Shown piece by piece: positions 12,101 to 23,005 of a DNA stretch of 64,000 nucleotides; within the stretch, counting starts at the first letter, position 1, and the number at the start of each line of letters is the position of its first letter. A program made the position numbers and the translations under genes. The stretch is taken from the NCBI GenBank assembly GCA_964020085.1, contig OZ026604.1:13138042-13202041 (forward strand). The letters run 5' to 3'. The stretch comes from Micromussa lordhowensis (Eukaryota; Cnidaria; Anthozoa; Scleractinia; Lobophylliidae). The notes beneath the pieces were generated by a model that ran no database searches, was not told the DNA's origin, and saw only the letters and a program-made list of their open reading frames with translations.

Positions 12101-15100
12101 CAAGCAGGTAGTGTGACACATGTGATACAGTCTGTGGGTCTTGTGTATCTCCTAACTGCAAAGATAGACTCGGTTATAACTTCTACAATTAACAAACAGA
12201 AAACATTTCCGTACTTCCATTTAGTTGTAGAAACAAGAGTGGAAGTCTGTGAGAAGAAGAAATGCTGTGGGAATATGAGTAGCAGGCAAGTGCTCTCACA
12301 GCTTTGTCAAGTTCTCCCAAATTTTTGCAAGAGTTTCTGTAAATCGATTGGAACAGGGAGAAAATGTCCTATGTCTTTTAGAAAAAAATCAGATTTATTT
12401 TTTGATTATCAAAATGTATATTCTCTTTGCCCATTTCATCATCCCATCATCACAGCTCGGCAAACTGGTCAAAATGCCCCAAGATGAAACAACCCAAACA
12501 AGCAGTCCGAGAATATTATTTTAAAAAAAACTTTCCAGAAGGAAAAAACTGTCTACGGGTATATTCCCCACTCTAAAATGTACCGCACCTAAAGAGTATA
12601 TATCCAATTAATCTTATTCCATATAAAAATCCCAGATTTTTTTAGGGTGGCATTCTGTGTTGGGGGCATTTATAGCGCCATAGTTACCCGTGTATACATG
12701 TAGTTATTTAGGAAACACCTAGTAATAATGAAGAGTGCATGATAAATTTGTAAGCTCATAAAAACAGAACTAGCAAGAGCTACACATCAGTGGCCAAAAT
12801 ATGTCAGTGATATTCATATTCATGAACATCATGTCATGTTGGACATAGCACAAAGAGGTATATGTACCTCAAAGCTAGCTAGTTTGCTGACTGTCAGTCA
12901 ACTGAGGAGTTAAATTCAGGACTACCCTAAAATCTAGCCCCTGGGTCCCTTGAAGGTTTGAACCTAATCCAATGTTTGATTGGGTTCCACAGATGACAGT
13001 ATAATTATGCTGATTGCTCTAGACACTGGGTAACACTGCCTCCTGACTATTGTGTTACGTGTGGACACAATCAAAATTGGGTTAGAACTACTCCACAAGA
13101 TATTAAACATTCCTTAGAAAGATTACAAACACATAAGCTGGTGAGCTAGTTACCTGCACCACTGAATAATGTACGGCAGTCTGTCAAGCAGGGAAAATGC
13201 ATAGAAAGAGTAACGGATAACTTCTGTGATGGACCAGGCGAATACAAATGTGGCTACACCAGGACTGTCTTGAACCTAGTCAAAATTAAATAAAAAGAAA
13301 CATAGAAAATCATATTTAATGTCAAGACTTCATACCATACCACTGCCACTACAACAATGGTTTTTTTAACAGTGATGGATGTTTTCACCTGACTGTACGG
13401 CATGAAAAGGACATACTTTTACTCCTTCCCTCTGTGTTGCTGCACAATTTTGATCTGAGCCCCCACCCCATCCCACTGAAATTGCCACTTAATACCTTCA
13501 CACTTTCCTTTATACTTTTTTGCTTTTGAATTCCCCCCACCCACCCACCCCTTGGACTTTCTTAGGACCTCCCTTGGGTCAAGTATGTACATGGGTATTC
13601 CTGTAACTGCCTTGCCAACAGTTTAGAATGCTACACTGGATTGCACAGGATTTGTACTCACTTGAGGGACGCTATGTGCAATCGCCCAAGTCAAAAAGAG
13701 TCTTGAAGCTACTTGAAATGCTGTTAAAACAACTGAAGATGGCACTAGACCTGAAAAAGTTGGTTGGAATGAATTTTTATCATTAAATTAATTGCCACAC
13801 ACTTATAAATATGCACATTACTGTACTTACAACACTAATACTAGTTACTCTACTTGCAATACTACATCTACTTAATACACTTCTTTACAATACTAATGCC
13901 TACCTACATATTACCCTAAAGTTACATTACAGTCTATACGGTTCTAAAAACATAGTATAAGCACACTTGTAAACAGACTGCAAATTAAGGTACAAAACCC
14001 ATGCACAAATCCCACTGCTTATTGGATTTGACCATGTTACTATTTTTAAAACAAATAAACTTTTCTGTTTCATACCTAACTTTTGCCTTTATATTAAAAT
14101 TGTTTATGATAGGCGGAGTCAGATTTCTTCTGCAATCCCATACGGGTATATATATTTAGCAACTAGCAGCAAATAGTTCAGTAAAGGGTAGTTTGCGTAA
14201 ATTATCCCAATCATGCTATCTTGCAGAGCAAGGTGGACAAATTCTCTTGTCAGTAGGTAGAAAAAGTATTCAAAATCTCTCCAAAAGAGTTACACAAGGC
14301 TGTAATTTATAAAGAAAATTGTGAAGGGTTTCTGGTTCTGATTTACAGAAAGAACATTTATCCTCTGAGATGTAACCTATCTTAAATAACTTTGTATTAG
14401 TAAATGGTATTGAATTAAGGACTTTGTATGGTTCAAAGGACACCTTATGCGGTAGCCAAAAAACCTTTTTCAAATGTTCTTCTGATACAGCAAAAGTTTG
14501 TCTGAGATGTTGAGAATTGTTTGGAAGCTGGGCTTTTGTGCTTTTCATTAATGTGTAATAGTCCTTAGATTTCTCTTTTACACATCAAAGTCTTTGTCAC
14601 CAAAAGAGAAATTTCGGAAGGAGCGCTTTTCTTGGTTTTTAGGCGCCATTCTTTTTTGGTATCGTAACCGTTTCAGAATTCTGACCACCATGGAATAAAT
14701 CAAAGGCTCCCTGAGCAGCTCATGGATGAATAGCCCAATGCCAAGTTTACTTTTGTCCCTGTGGCAAAACGAGTCTTTGAGCGAAACTATTGGTATGAAA
14801 ATATATGTCACCTGCACGGTCATTCGCATGAAAATCAAGTGATTTTCATGGGAAACGTTTGGCACAAGCACTCGTTCTGCAAATAGAAACTCAGACGGTG
14901 GAAGTCAAAGTCTACATATGTGCCAAGCGGCCCATCAGGCCAGCACTGATAAAAAATAATCTAACAAAAAAACAATTTACCATCTTCTTGTGGTCTGTTT
15001 ACAATGTCCGATTAAAAGCTTTAGATATCGATCAAGAGGGTTGTACAGGGAAGTCTCTGGCACGGTTCGCGAACCTAAAATACAGAGGATCACGGTTCAC

Positions 15101-18100
15101 GGATAAAAAATTTCGTTTTCCCGAATTACGAAAATACGAAAGTAAGATACTCTTTTTAAGGACCTGTTCTTACATTAAAAACAGTGTTTGTAGGAAGCAA
15201 AATCGCGAATGGCTAAATCAAGGCTCCGCCGGAGCAATACGGTATTCAAAATTGCATGGCTAAGGCGGCACTCTCGATAGACCACTGTAACTATTCGGAA
15301 TCACATAGGGTTGTGTGGTAAAATCACGAATATCGGTTAATAATTCAGGTTCTTCACGGATTACGCAAAACCTTCAGGTCACGAATCAGGAAATTCACGT
15401 TTCGCGGAAAATAGAATGAGCTAATCCTGCATCACGACCCTTTATCAACACTGAAGCTCACATGAAGCCACCTGAAGTAATTTGGCATCAAACAATTAAG
15501 GCTTTAGCTGTAAGCTACTGGAATGTGTGCAAAACGTTTTCTTTGTATTAAAGAAAAAAATCAGCTAAAGAAAAATTTAAAAATCTTTTCGCTGCTCGCC
15601 ATCTCTACAAGTCTTCTACATGTACTTTCTAAAGTGTCACAGCTCTTCCTCGCAAAAATAAAAGAACCTCTCACATTCTCGCGAATACCATTCAATAGCC
15701 CTAGCAAATCTTATCCCTTTCATTAAAAGGTCAACTTTTAGCTTACATGTTTTACAATCGCATGATTTCATCTGTGACATATGATGACAAATTCACTTAA
15801 CAACTTGTTATCCCCCATAAAATTACATAACACAACAACACATACATTCGTCCCAAACATCTCTGTTTCATCAATTACCTTATTTCACAAAATACAAAAG
15901 AACTCCACTTCTTGCATATTACTCCTATGAAAAAGATCTAACAATTCTTATTGCTTTTTAGTGGAAATTGGCGCTAAATACAATAACATATTGTCTCGGG
16001 TTAAACGTGATGCGTTTATCTTGCCAAAAACACACCTACATGCCGTTCTCTGCACCGTGACATTAGAGCATAGCAGAAATACTCACGCTAAAAAGATAAC
16101 TCCAAACACGACATAATATTACCTTGGCGTGGTTACGAAAATAACTATATTGTCTTGTTTCAACAAACGCTCGGAGCTGCAACACTTGCGTTGCTTTTAA
16201 ATTATGGTATTTTTTGAATTACGGTATTTTTTAGAATACCAAATTTAATTCAACAGCAGAGGCTTAACTGCCGAAGGGGAGAACTGTTTAAGTATATCAA
16301 AACTGTACGATGAATAATTGCTTTGTATTTAATACATATCTGAAACTTTATGGAGGGAAATTAATTTAAATTGTTATGGGGTAGGTTGTTAGTTCGTGCA
16401 AAATACAACATTACAACCCTTCTATTCACCGGAATTTCTCCCGAGCTCCGTTAGCTTTGATAAAGACTTGATATTTTACACCCTCAAATTCATCAGTCTA
16501 CCCCTGTGCCCCTCAAGAAGTGAGTGAGGAACTAATATTCCCACATGTTTTAAAATGGATATCAAGAACTAGTTTTCTATATTCCAAGCGACACGTAGTA
16601 CAGATATTTACATGGCTACGTTAACAACAAAGGCTTATACATAGGTTATATTTCCGACTGTAATATGTAACCAAGTTTGCTTTGTCACACTATGAACTTT
16701 ACAACACTTTCCTAAAACAAGGCCAAGTGTATCCCTAACAAATATGCCCTGCCTTGCAGGCATAAACGAGGAAAGGGTAGCACGAGGGCCAAAAATGTAC
16801 AGAACTGAAAAGGCAAGAGACACTGACCTATAGCGAGAAACAAACTGTTGGTAAAAACTCCATTCATTCGTCTTGGCATTGTTTCATTTTACCAGGCATT
16901 TTTTCGGTCGTGACATCGTCGCCTTTTAGCACCGTAGATTTCGAAGCGAGCACCGCAGCTTTCAGGATTTCAAAGTCCATATTGCCGGAACCCTTAGCTT
17001 TTTAATTTCTAATTATATAGCACTCCGCGAAAGGTCTCTTCGTTGCTGCGATAAGCTAGGCTGCCGCACGTCTTCTTGTCTTTCCATGTCCATTTGTTAC
17101 AGCTACTGCTGCTTAGCTTGACAAATTTCAATTTTACAACTCCAAGAGTTGAACCAAAAACCATCTTCGTGCCGCGTTAGCCGCCATATGTATGAACTCC
17201 ATGTTGTCGGACAAAAAAATTCGTCTTTCTAGTACCCCGCTAAAACCTGCTGAACCTACACCACGAAGTGCCTAGGACAAGAACCATACTAAGCAGGGGA
17301 GGGTTGGGAGAAACAATTTAATGAATAAATTAATCAGAATCGAGCGAGTGAGCGAGTGAGCGAGTGAGCGAGTGAGCGAGTGAGCGAGTGAGCGAGTGAG
17401 CGAGTGAGCGAGTGAGCGAGTGAGCGAGTGAGCGAGTGAGCGAGCGAGCGAGCGAGCGAGCGAGTGAGTGAGTGAGTGAGTGAGTGAGTGAGTGAGTGAG
17501 TGAGTGAGTGAGTGAGTGATCGAGTGCCATCCGATTGCCCCCTAAGCTCATGGATGTTACGTAACATCCATGAGCAAAAAAGGGAAGGGACATGATCATC
17601 TTTAATATTGCAATTGCAAAAACAAAAGAGACCTCTGTAACGCTTCAGTGAAAATCATAGGTAGCTTTCTCAAGCACTGTCATTCTCTCTGGTTGGAATG
17701 AATGTTTTAAACCATTCAAAAAACATTACAGAAATAATGTGAATTGTACCACATTAATCTGATCTCCAACAAGCCACCGAAAATCTGGCCGTATCAAATA
17801 AGAGAATGACTGAATGAGCTTTAATTCAGGCCAGAATAAAGTGCCCATAATAATGAGGTGGCCACACGAATGGGGCGACCCTAAGGCAGTTCCAAAACAA
17901 GTCTGGAAAAAATGCTTTATCCAGGCCTTCAATTCAGTGATGTTAGTGGAACTGCTGAAATCATAAGACAGTGTGTACCATGTAAACCATGCACAAAATG
18001 ATACTTACCTACAGCACAGTGTAATACCTAGGAAACAAGCAGCAAATAATTATATTTACATGTAGTTACTGTCTTGTAATTAATGTTAGTAAAGCCAGTA

Positions 18101-21100
18101 TGAGTTTGATCAGCAAGCATGTAAGATACGCGCATGGGATGACAAACGTTACAGTTAATTTTGAAAACAACTTAGGCTTGGGTTGTGAAGATATGATTGA
18201 TCATCGCAGTTATGCACACAACTTAAGCAGTTGGAGTTAAAGCCTGAAAAAAAATTCAGGCCTTAACGGGATGGTAGAGCACTGGTATCACAGAGGTCAT
18301 GGGTTCGAATCCTGAACATTCAGGCCTGAATTTTTTTCAGGCTACAATAATTTCACAACTGCTTAAGTTGTGTGCAAAACTGCAAAGATCAATCATATCT
18401 TCATATCATTCTCTGCTGTTCAGATATATGATATTTTATATATTCATTTGTATTCTTCATCATCTAATAGTATGGGTATATTACGAACTCACATACTGAC
18501 CAGCTAACTGATGAATTAATAGCTCAGTTGGTAGAGCACTGCACCGGTATCACAGAGGTCATGGGTTCAAATCCCGTTCAGGCCTGAATTTTTTTCAGGC
18601 TCTAATTTCACAAGTGCTTAAGATGTGTGCATAACTGCAATGATCAATCATATCTTCATATCTTTATCCGCTGTTCAAATATATGATATTTCATATATTC
18701 ATTTGTCTTCTTCATCATCTACAGGTATATTACGAACTCACAATGTGACCAGCTCCCAGATGAATTGATAGCTCAGTTGGTAGAGCACTGCACCGGTATC
18801 ACTTTAATTTCACAACTGCTTAAGTTGTGTGCATAACTGCAGTGATCAATCATGTCTTCATCCCTTTCTCAGTAGTTCAAATAATTCACATGTATATGAT
18901 ATTTCATATCTTCAAATTTGTATTAGGCTTGGGTTGTTGACATGTTCATCATCAACAACAGTGCTACCATCACACTACCAAGTCAACATAACATGTCAAA
19001 CTGCTGACAAGCTCGGGTTCAAATCGTTTACCATTAAGAACATTTAACTGGAGTTAGCTTTTATCTAATCACCTCTAAAATGGCTGCAGACTGAAATATC
19101 TTGAGGGGTTTCTCTACAGAGTCATAAAGTCCTATGTTGGTCTTTTTCTTTACCAAGTGTTGCACTGAGAGGACAAGAATTACACTCCACCTACAAAATA
19201 AAAATAACGTAAATGTAGCCTAAGATTTACTAGAAAACAGTTTAAAATCTTTGTTAGTTTGGTAGTCAGTTAACTATTGACAAAATAATTTGTTATTTGC
19301 ACAGTGCTTGGAGGGTTGGTTAAATAAGTTCAGACTACAATTTGACTTCCTGTGATTGTCTGATACAACGGCTATAAAACTTGATTTAGACTGAGATTTT
19401 AAAAATTATGTACAAGGTATCCAAGGGAAATTGTGGTCTCTGGAAATAGATTTACAAACCCTCTTGCATGGTGGCTGTTGATTCAGTCTGGGGCCCAGTT
19501 CAAACATTGTGCTTCTACCATGCAGAACTTAATTCGGGAATTAAGTTCCGCAAAAGCACAGCAGAAGCATGGTGTCTGAATCAAACCTTTGAATTAAGTC
19601 AAGACAAGCAATTAAGTTCGACAATTAAGCTCTGTCGTGCTACACAACTCTTGTCCAGTAGCACTTCATATGTTGTGTTTCTACTGCATCAAACAAGGAG
19701 AATTGTTACAAGGCTTTAGCAAATCCTGATTTGGTACGACTCTGGCATAAGGCTTGAATCAGAGTTGTGTGACATGCTACAATGGAACCTAATTACAGCC
19801 ACCATGCTAGAGGGTTTGTACTTTCAGAGACCACACTTAACACCAGGTGTGGTCAATCAACAAAATTCAATGTTGGAAATCAATTGATTCAATCGATATC
19901 GATCAAAATCAATCGTTGATTGCTATCGATTGATATAGGCAATTGATAACAATCGATAACTCACAGAAAAATTTCTTTATCGATTAGATTAGCAAAAGTC
20001 GATAACAATCAATAATCTTAAATAGTGATTGTTAGTATAATTACTCAGGTGATTATAGAAATCCTCGCGCTCTCAGTGGCCGAGAATGTCGTCATATTCC
20101 GCTATAATCACCTCCGGCGACGTGATTCATATTATAGCGGGAGGACAAATTTGTCAAAATGGCCGCCTCGCGCTTTGTCAATGTGTCTGAAGAGGAAATT
20201 AATTGAAAGAAAGAAAATACCATTCTGAGGAACACCAAACATGAACACTTAAACATCGCAAACTACTGGACTTTTTGAAATGCAATGGAGTTTTCCCGAT
20301 AAACACAGGTCTTCTCGAAGATTCAAGGGATGCCATATTTAAGCTTAGTAGCATTACATGTATAAAAGAAGAAACATAAAACGAAATGAGTACTTCAAGC
20401 AGTTTTTGGATAACTATATTCTTTCTTTCAATTTTCGCTTTTTAATGATTTTATCGAGTTTATCTTACCTTGTTTTTACTGTCATGTCTACAATTACTGT
20501 AGATAGATAGATAGATAGTTTAATAAGCAATACATTGCAGCCCGAAGGCTGTAATCGCATATCTAGTAGTTGAGCAGTTCATGTTGATTTTGACATTTGA
20601 TGATTGTGATATTTTATTTATTTTTCATTTATTACAATTTATAGCACACTATAACAGAAGCCAAAGGATGTAATGCAAAAGAGTCAAAGACCCCATATTG
20701 TAGCACAACACCAATGGTACAAAAAAAAAGGATCCCAAAAAAAATAATACAAATTAATAGTTATAGTAATATCTCAGACAGAGCTAGCTATTCACTTAAC
20801 TGGAAATGTATATAACGATTCAGCGGTTTTGCTGTTAGGTACTGGCGGACTACTGCCAAATATATTATGTAAACCAAATTTTATTTCCATAAGAGAAGCC
20901 CAGATACACGCAGTTATGCTTCTAGTTTAATTTTCTGTTTGAGTACAATGTACATGTCCAGTCAAGTTGGCTTTGCATGATTAGCTCGTGACTATCTACT
21001 CCTATCTCAGCTATCTGATCTCCTTCGATTCAACAACTACAAATTTATCGTAATAGGCCTTATCACGGTTTCCGACGCCATTTTGACGGGTAGGCAAAGC

Positions 21101-21933
21101 GGTCAGAAATTACAGTGTTTGTATGGGAATCCGATGGCAAAGAACTTTTTCCAAAATCGAATTTTACGCAATTTGTGAATCGCAATGTTAAAATATCAGG
21201 TGGAAGATTGTATTCACCAAGTTTGAAGGATGTAACTTAACTAGAAGACGCTCAGTTAATTTTTATAATTTTCCATACATTTGTCTGTAATTTTTTTTTC
21301 TGCGCCGCCGCGTCTTCCCAGCCAAATTTACAGACAAATGTATGGAAAATTATAAAAATTAACTGAGCGTCTTCTAGTTAAGTTACATCCTTCAAACTTG
21401 GTGAATACAATCTTCCACCTGATATTTTAACATTGCGATTCACAAATTGCGTAAAATTCGATTTTGGAAAAAGTTCTTTGCCATCGGATTCCCATACAAA
21501 CACTGTAATTTCTGACCGCTTTGCCTACCCGTCAAAATGGCGTCGGAAACCGTGATAAGGCCTATTCGTTTCTCCCTCTTTCATCCCATAGAGAGCTAAC
21601 CCAGCTAGCAATACATCTTCTCCTCCAAAGGTGGCTCTGCATTCATTTGAAAGAAACCAAGTGAGCACTTTAGCTTTCACTAGCTCGTTATGTTTTAAAA
21701 ACACACCGTTTAAAACTCGCGCGCGCAGATCTTGTCATGCCAGATCGAAGGATATTTGAGAGAGCTGCCTGCCGTGTGCTAGCGCTCAAGAAAGCTAGCA
21801 TCTTTTCACATACGACATTAGAAAGAAAGATAAATATCCATAGAAGGGTATCTACAAATGTATAAATTACTCCTTACCCAAGAGTAAGCGTGACATTGTA
21901 GAACACCAGGTAAATCTTCGCCAGAGCGGCCAT
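9192..21933 (-). CDS. HACD: Very-long-chain (3R)-3-hydroxyacyl-CoA dehydratase (HACD/PHS1 family)
   Basis: Eight exons, all with GT/AG borders and matching phase: 21878-21933, 19073-19190, 18009-18027 (19 nt), 13662-13750, 13154-13275, 12004-12043, 9773-9911 and 9192-9265. The product is 218 residues, close to yeast Phs1 (217). It starts [19 protein letters not shown] and ends with RKDKPE, a KxKxx-type ER retrieval signal. Landmarks are [18 protein letters not shown], the [20 protein letters not shown] block, and LYPIGVTGELVSIY. In the last, the tyrosine and glutamate seven residues apart correspond to the catalytic pair Tyr149/Glu156 reported for Phs1; the exon 6/7 junction falls between them. 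The C-terminal block [14 protein letters not shown] is the family signature. The enzyme removes water from 3-hydroxyacyl-CoA, the third step of fatty-acid elongation, in the ER membrane. Best match is the HACD1/HACD2 branch. Introns are full of repeats. Confidence 0.96.
10963..11920. repeat. Dispersed repeat F, copy 1, interrupted by repeat G (about 10997-11570)
   Basis: The outer repeat starts TGGATGAGGTTGAGCATGATAT and resumes at about 11571 (ATGAATTATCAAAACCGAGG). It contains an inverted repeat of TGTGTTATCTGCC. An uninterrupted copy at 48831-49216 shows the two halves adjoining. The inserted repeat G runs from TTAATAATTATTCC to the GAGAATTTAATAAC end. G matches the sequence surrounding the 4.5 kb transposon at 56275-61120. 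G itself holds a Penelope-type fragment at 11284-11491. Confidence 0.8.
11284..11491. mobile_element. Penelope-like fragment, two inverted half copies, 13 bp target duplication
   Basis: The left half is the inverse of the right half: both contain the unit with ATTCGGAAGCTGACG and its complement, meeting near 11356. The right half continues to AAACTTGCCCCCTT. The 13 bp TATAATGGCTGGT flanks it at 11271-11283 and 11492-11504. The paralogous repeat at about 56325-56345 has this site once. A second copy of the same element is at 22283-22430, also with a 13 bp duplication. Assignment to Penelope-like elements rests on recognising the terminal sequence with the GGGCTAACGCTCGAAACGTC ribozyme core. 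Confidence 0.7.
14190..14560 (-). pseudogene. LINE reverse-transcriptase C-terminal fragment
   Basis: The minus strand reads ...[17 protein letters not shown]... followed by [16 protein letters not shown]. This is the zinc-binding region (CxFC...ETLxHxF) that follows the reverse-transcriptase domain in many non-LTR retrotransposons. A second frame continues [16 protein letters not shown], so a frameshift is present. It lies in a HACD intron and is 5' truncated. Confidence 0.75.
14690..14955. repeat. SINE-like dispersed repeat, copy 1
   Basis: Contains ATGTCACCTGCACGGTC, AAGCACTCGTTCTGC, GAAACTCAGACGGTGG and GTGCCAAGCGGCCCATCA. The same order of blocks recurs at about 58535-58735, more diverged. 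No coding capacity. Confidence 0.6.
15040..15430. repeat. Degenerate repeat rich in CACGGTTC / TTCACGG
   Basis: Several loose copies of TCACGGTTC, GGATTACG and AATTCACG in a HACD intron. No coding signal. The family is not recognised. Confidence 0.35.
17340..17520. repeat. Compound microsatellite (GAGCGAGT)n, (GAGC)n, (GAGT)n
   Basis: About 180 bases of GAGC/GAGT tetranucleotides. The left part alternates GAGCGAGT, the middle is pure GAGC and the right pure GAGT. It keeps minus-strand frames open (THSL/ARSL repeats) but is not a gene. Confidence 0.95.
17546..17575. repeat. Perfect 30 bp palindrome
   Basis: GCTCATGGATGTTAC followed directly by its reverse complement, immediately beside the compound microsatellite in a HACD intron. 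Confidence 0.9.
18009..18027 (-). other. 19 nt microexon of HACD
   Basis: Minus-strand sequence reads TTTCCTAG, then 19 nt encoding VLHCAV plus one base, then GTAAGTAT. It joins the exon ending SAAILE to the exon starting GLVPSS and restores the family's (I/V)LHCA(I/V)G motif. Without it the reading frame shifts. Confidence 0.9.
18240..18935. repeat. Tandem tRNA-derived SINE array, about 248 bp period
   Basis: Three units carry tRNA-like promoter parts. An A box (TAGCTCAGTTGG) is at about 18520 and 18770. A B box (GGTTCAAATCC or GGTTCGAATCC) is at about 18302 and 18562; the third unit lacks it. Each is followed by the tail CAGGCCTGAATTTTTTTCAGGC and a TGATCAATCATATCTTC segment. Copies are arranged head to tail, not scattered. 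It lies in HACD intron 2, between the microexon and the exon to its right. Confidence 0.75.
19432..19835. mobile_element. About 400 bp MITE-like element with 45 bp inverted ends
   Basis: The left end TGTGGTCTCTGGAAATAG... is matched by the inverse at the right end, ...CTTTCAGAGACCACA. Both arms contain ACAAACCCTC and GCATGGTGGCTGT. Internal AATTAAGTTC motifs repeat. No coding capacity. The target duplication is unclear. Confidence 0.65.
19865..20010. repeat. ATCGAT-rich cryptic repeat
   Basis: Dense degenerate copies of ATCGAT, CAATCG and GATAACAATCGATAA, self-complementary on both strands, in HACD intron 1. No function is evident. Confidence 0.5.
20500..20920. repeat. GATA microsatellite and a probable LINE 3' tail fragment
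   Basis: GATA repeats sit near 20500-20520. At about 20630-20720 the sequence (CCAAAGGATGTAATGC, AAAGAGTC, AGACCCCATAT) resembles 22825-22875, suggesting two copies of the same retrotransposon 3' end. Confidence 0.45.
21052..21566. mobile_element. Foldback element, 239 bp arms matching perfectly as read
   Basis: Left arm 21052-21290 and right arm 21328-21566 are reverse complements of equal length with no mismatch that I can see, around a 37 bp spacer that is partly T-rich and partly GC-rich (TGCGCCGCCGCGTCTTCC). Ends read AATAGGCCTTATCACGG. CGT occurs on both flanks but is too short to call a target duplication. No coding capacity. It lies in HACD intron 1. Confidence 0.9.
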
Positions 21934-22282
21934 GTTGTACAGACGAAAGAGAGAAGACTGGTGCCAGGTCGGCCAAGACCCTCGCCGACTTTCGCCGACT
22001 TTTCTCCGACTCGGCTCCGACTCTCTCCGACAGCGCTCTCTCCAACCGACAGAGGCTTATTTCCGGAAGAAATATTTTGTTCAATAGCTCGAAAAGGAGA
22101 ACATTTTAGGTGCCAGCACTGACCCGAATGATCCCGCACGATCGCCATTGAAGATTTTCTGGTAGTTTTATGGCATACTTTTCTGAAAGAACTGCCAGTT
22201 CACGTCTTTTTCTTCCAGCTCTCTTCCCCTCGAGTCAGTACGTCTAGTAGGTTCCCAATCAGAATAGGCTATTTCCGAATTA

Positions 22283-22430
22283 AGGGGGCAAGTTTCTAAA
22301 GAAACTATGGTGCTGCGTCGGTGGGAGTATTACGAGATAATTTGGTTTTATCAACTGGGTTGATAATGTGAATTGTCCACCGTAAAGAGATTCGGAAGCT
22401 GACGTTTCGAGCGTTAGCCCTTCGTCGGAT
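22283..22430 (-). mobile_element. Penelope-like fragment with hammerhead-like core, 13 bp target duplication
   Basis: TATTTCCGAATTA flanks the fragment at 22270-22282 and 22431-22443. The minus strand at 22398-22428 reads CCGACGAAGGGCTAACGCTC then GAAACGTCAGC. This fits the hammerhead ribozyme layout CUGANGA, stem II GGGC/GCUC with UAAC loop, GAAA, with one change (CUGA to CCGA). Such ribozymes are known in the terminal repeats of Penelope-like retroelements. Confidence 0.7.
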
Positions 22431-22789
22431 TATTTCCGAATTACCTTAAGCCTCTTTCTCAAAGCGAGTCTTGGTGCTCATCCTTTATTCACATGCAAAT
22501 TAAACTCAATTTTATAAGAATAGGGGAAGGCCTCGCTTTGAAAGAGAGGCTTTAGGTAAGATTGCACCCCTAGAGTTTGCAATATTTTTCAGTCCATAAT
22601 CGTGCCATTTTCCTTAATTAACATGCTCAGTCGGACTGGTGTACTACAAATGTAGGCCCCAGTAGCTTGAGAAGCCTCGGAGTCTTCCTAAGGACAGGTG
22701 GAGGAGAGAAGATAAGGAGAAGAGGAGGAAGGTCTGACACAAAGGTATTCATTGGCTCGTGTAGCGCGTCTGATATCGAACGTTGCACT

Positions 22790-23005
22790 GATCGGAAAAC
22801 ACAATTATTTATTACAATCAATGGATTAAAAACCAAAGGATGAACTGTAAAAGAGTCCCAGACCCCATATAAAAACAGATCACCTAAAAATATATAAAAA
22901 CACAATATAGCAATAGTTACATATGATACATTAACATCTATAAACTACTTAAAAATCACTAAGAAATTTCTTAACCCTAGTCTTAAAAGTATTTCTACCT
23001 GGAGT
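22790..23005 (-). mobile_element. Probable LINE 3' end fragment
   Basis: On the minus strand, a short coding end (KTRVKKFLSDF-like reading around 22960-22990) is followed by an A/T-rich untranslated stretch. This is typical of the end of CR1/L2-like elements. Similar sequence is at about 20630-20720. Confidence 0.5.

Noticed and set aside
12014..12487. 157-codon plus-strand open frame
   Set aside because: It lies across and antisense to a well-supported HACD exon (12004-12043) and has no domain or codon support.
17330..17599. Minus-strand open frames of THSL/ARSL repeats
   Set aside because: They are the translation of a tetranucleotide microsatellite, open in several frames at once.
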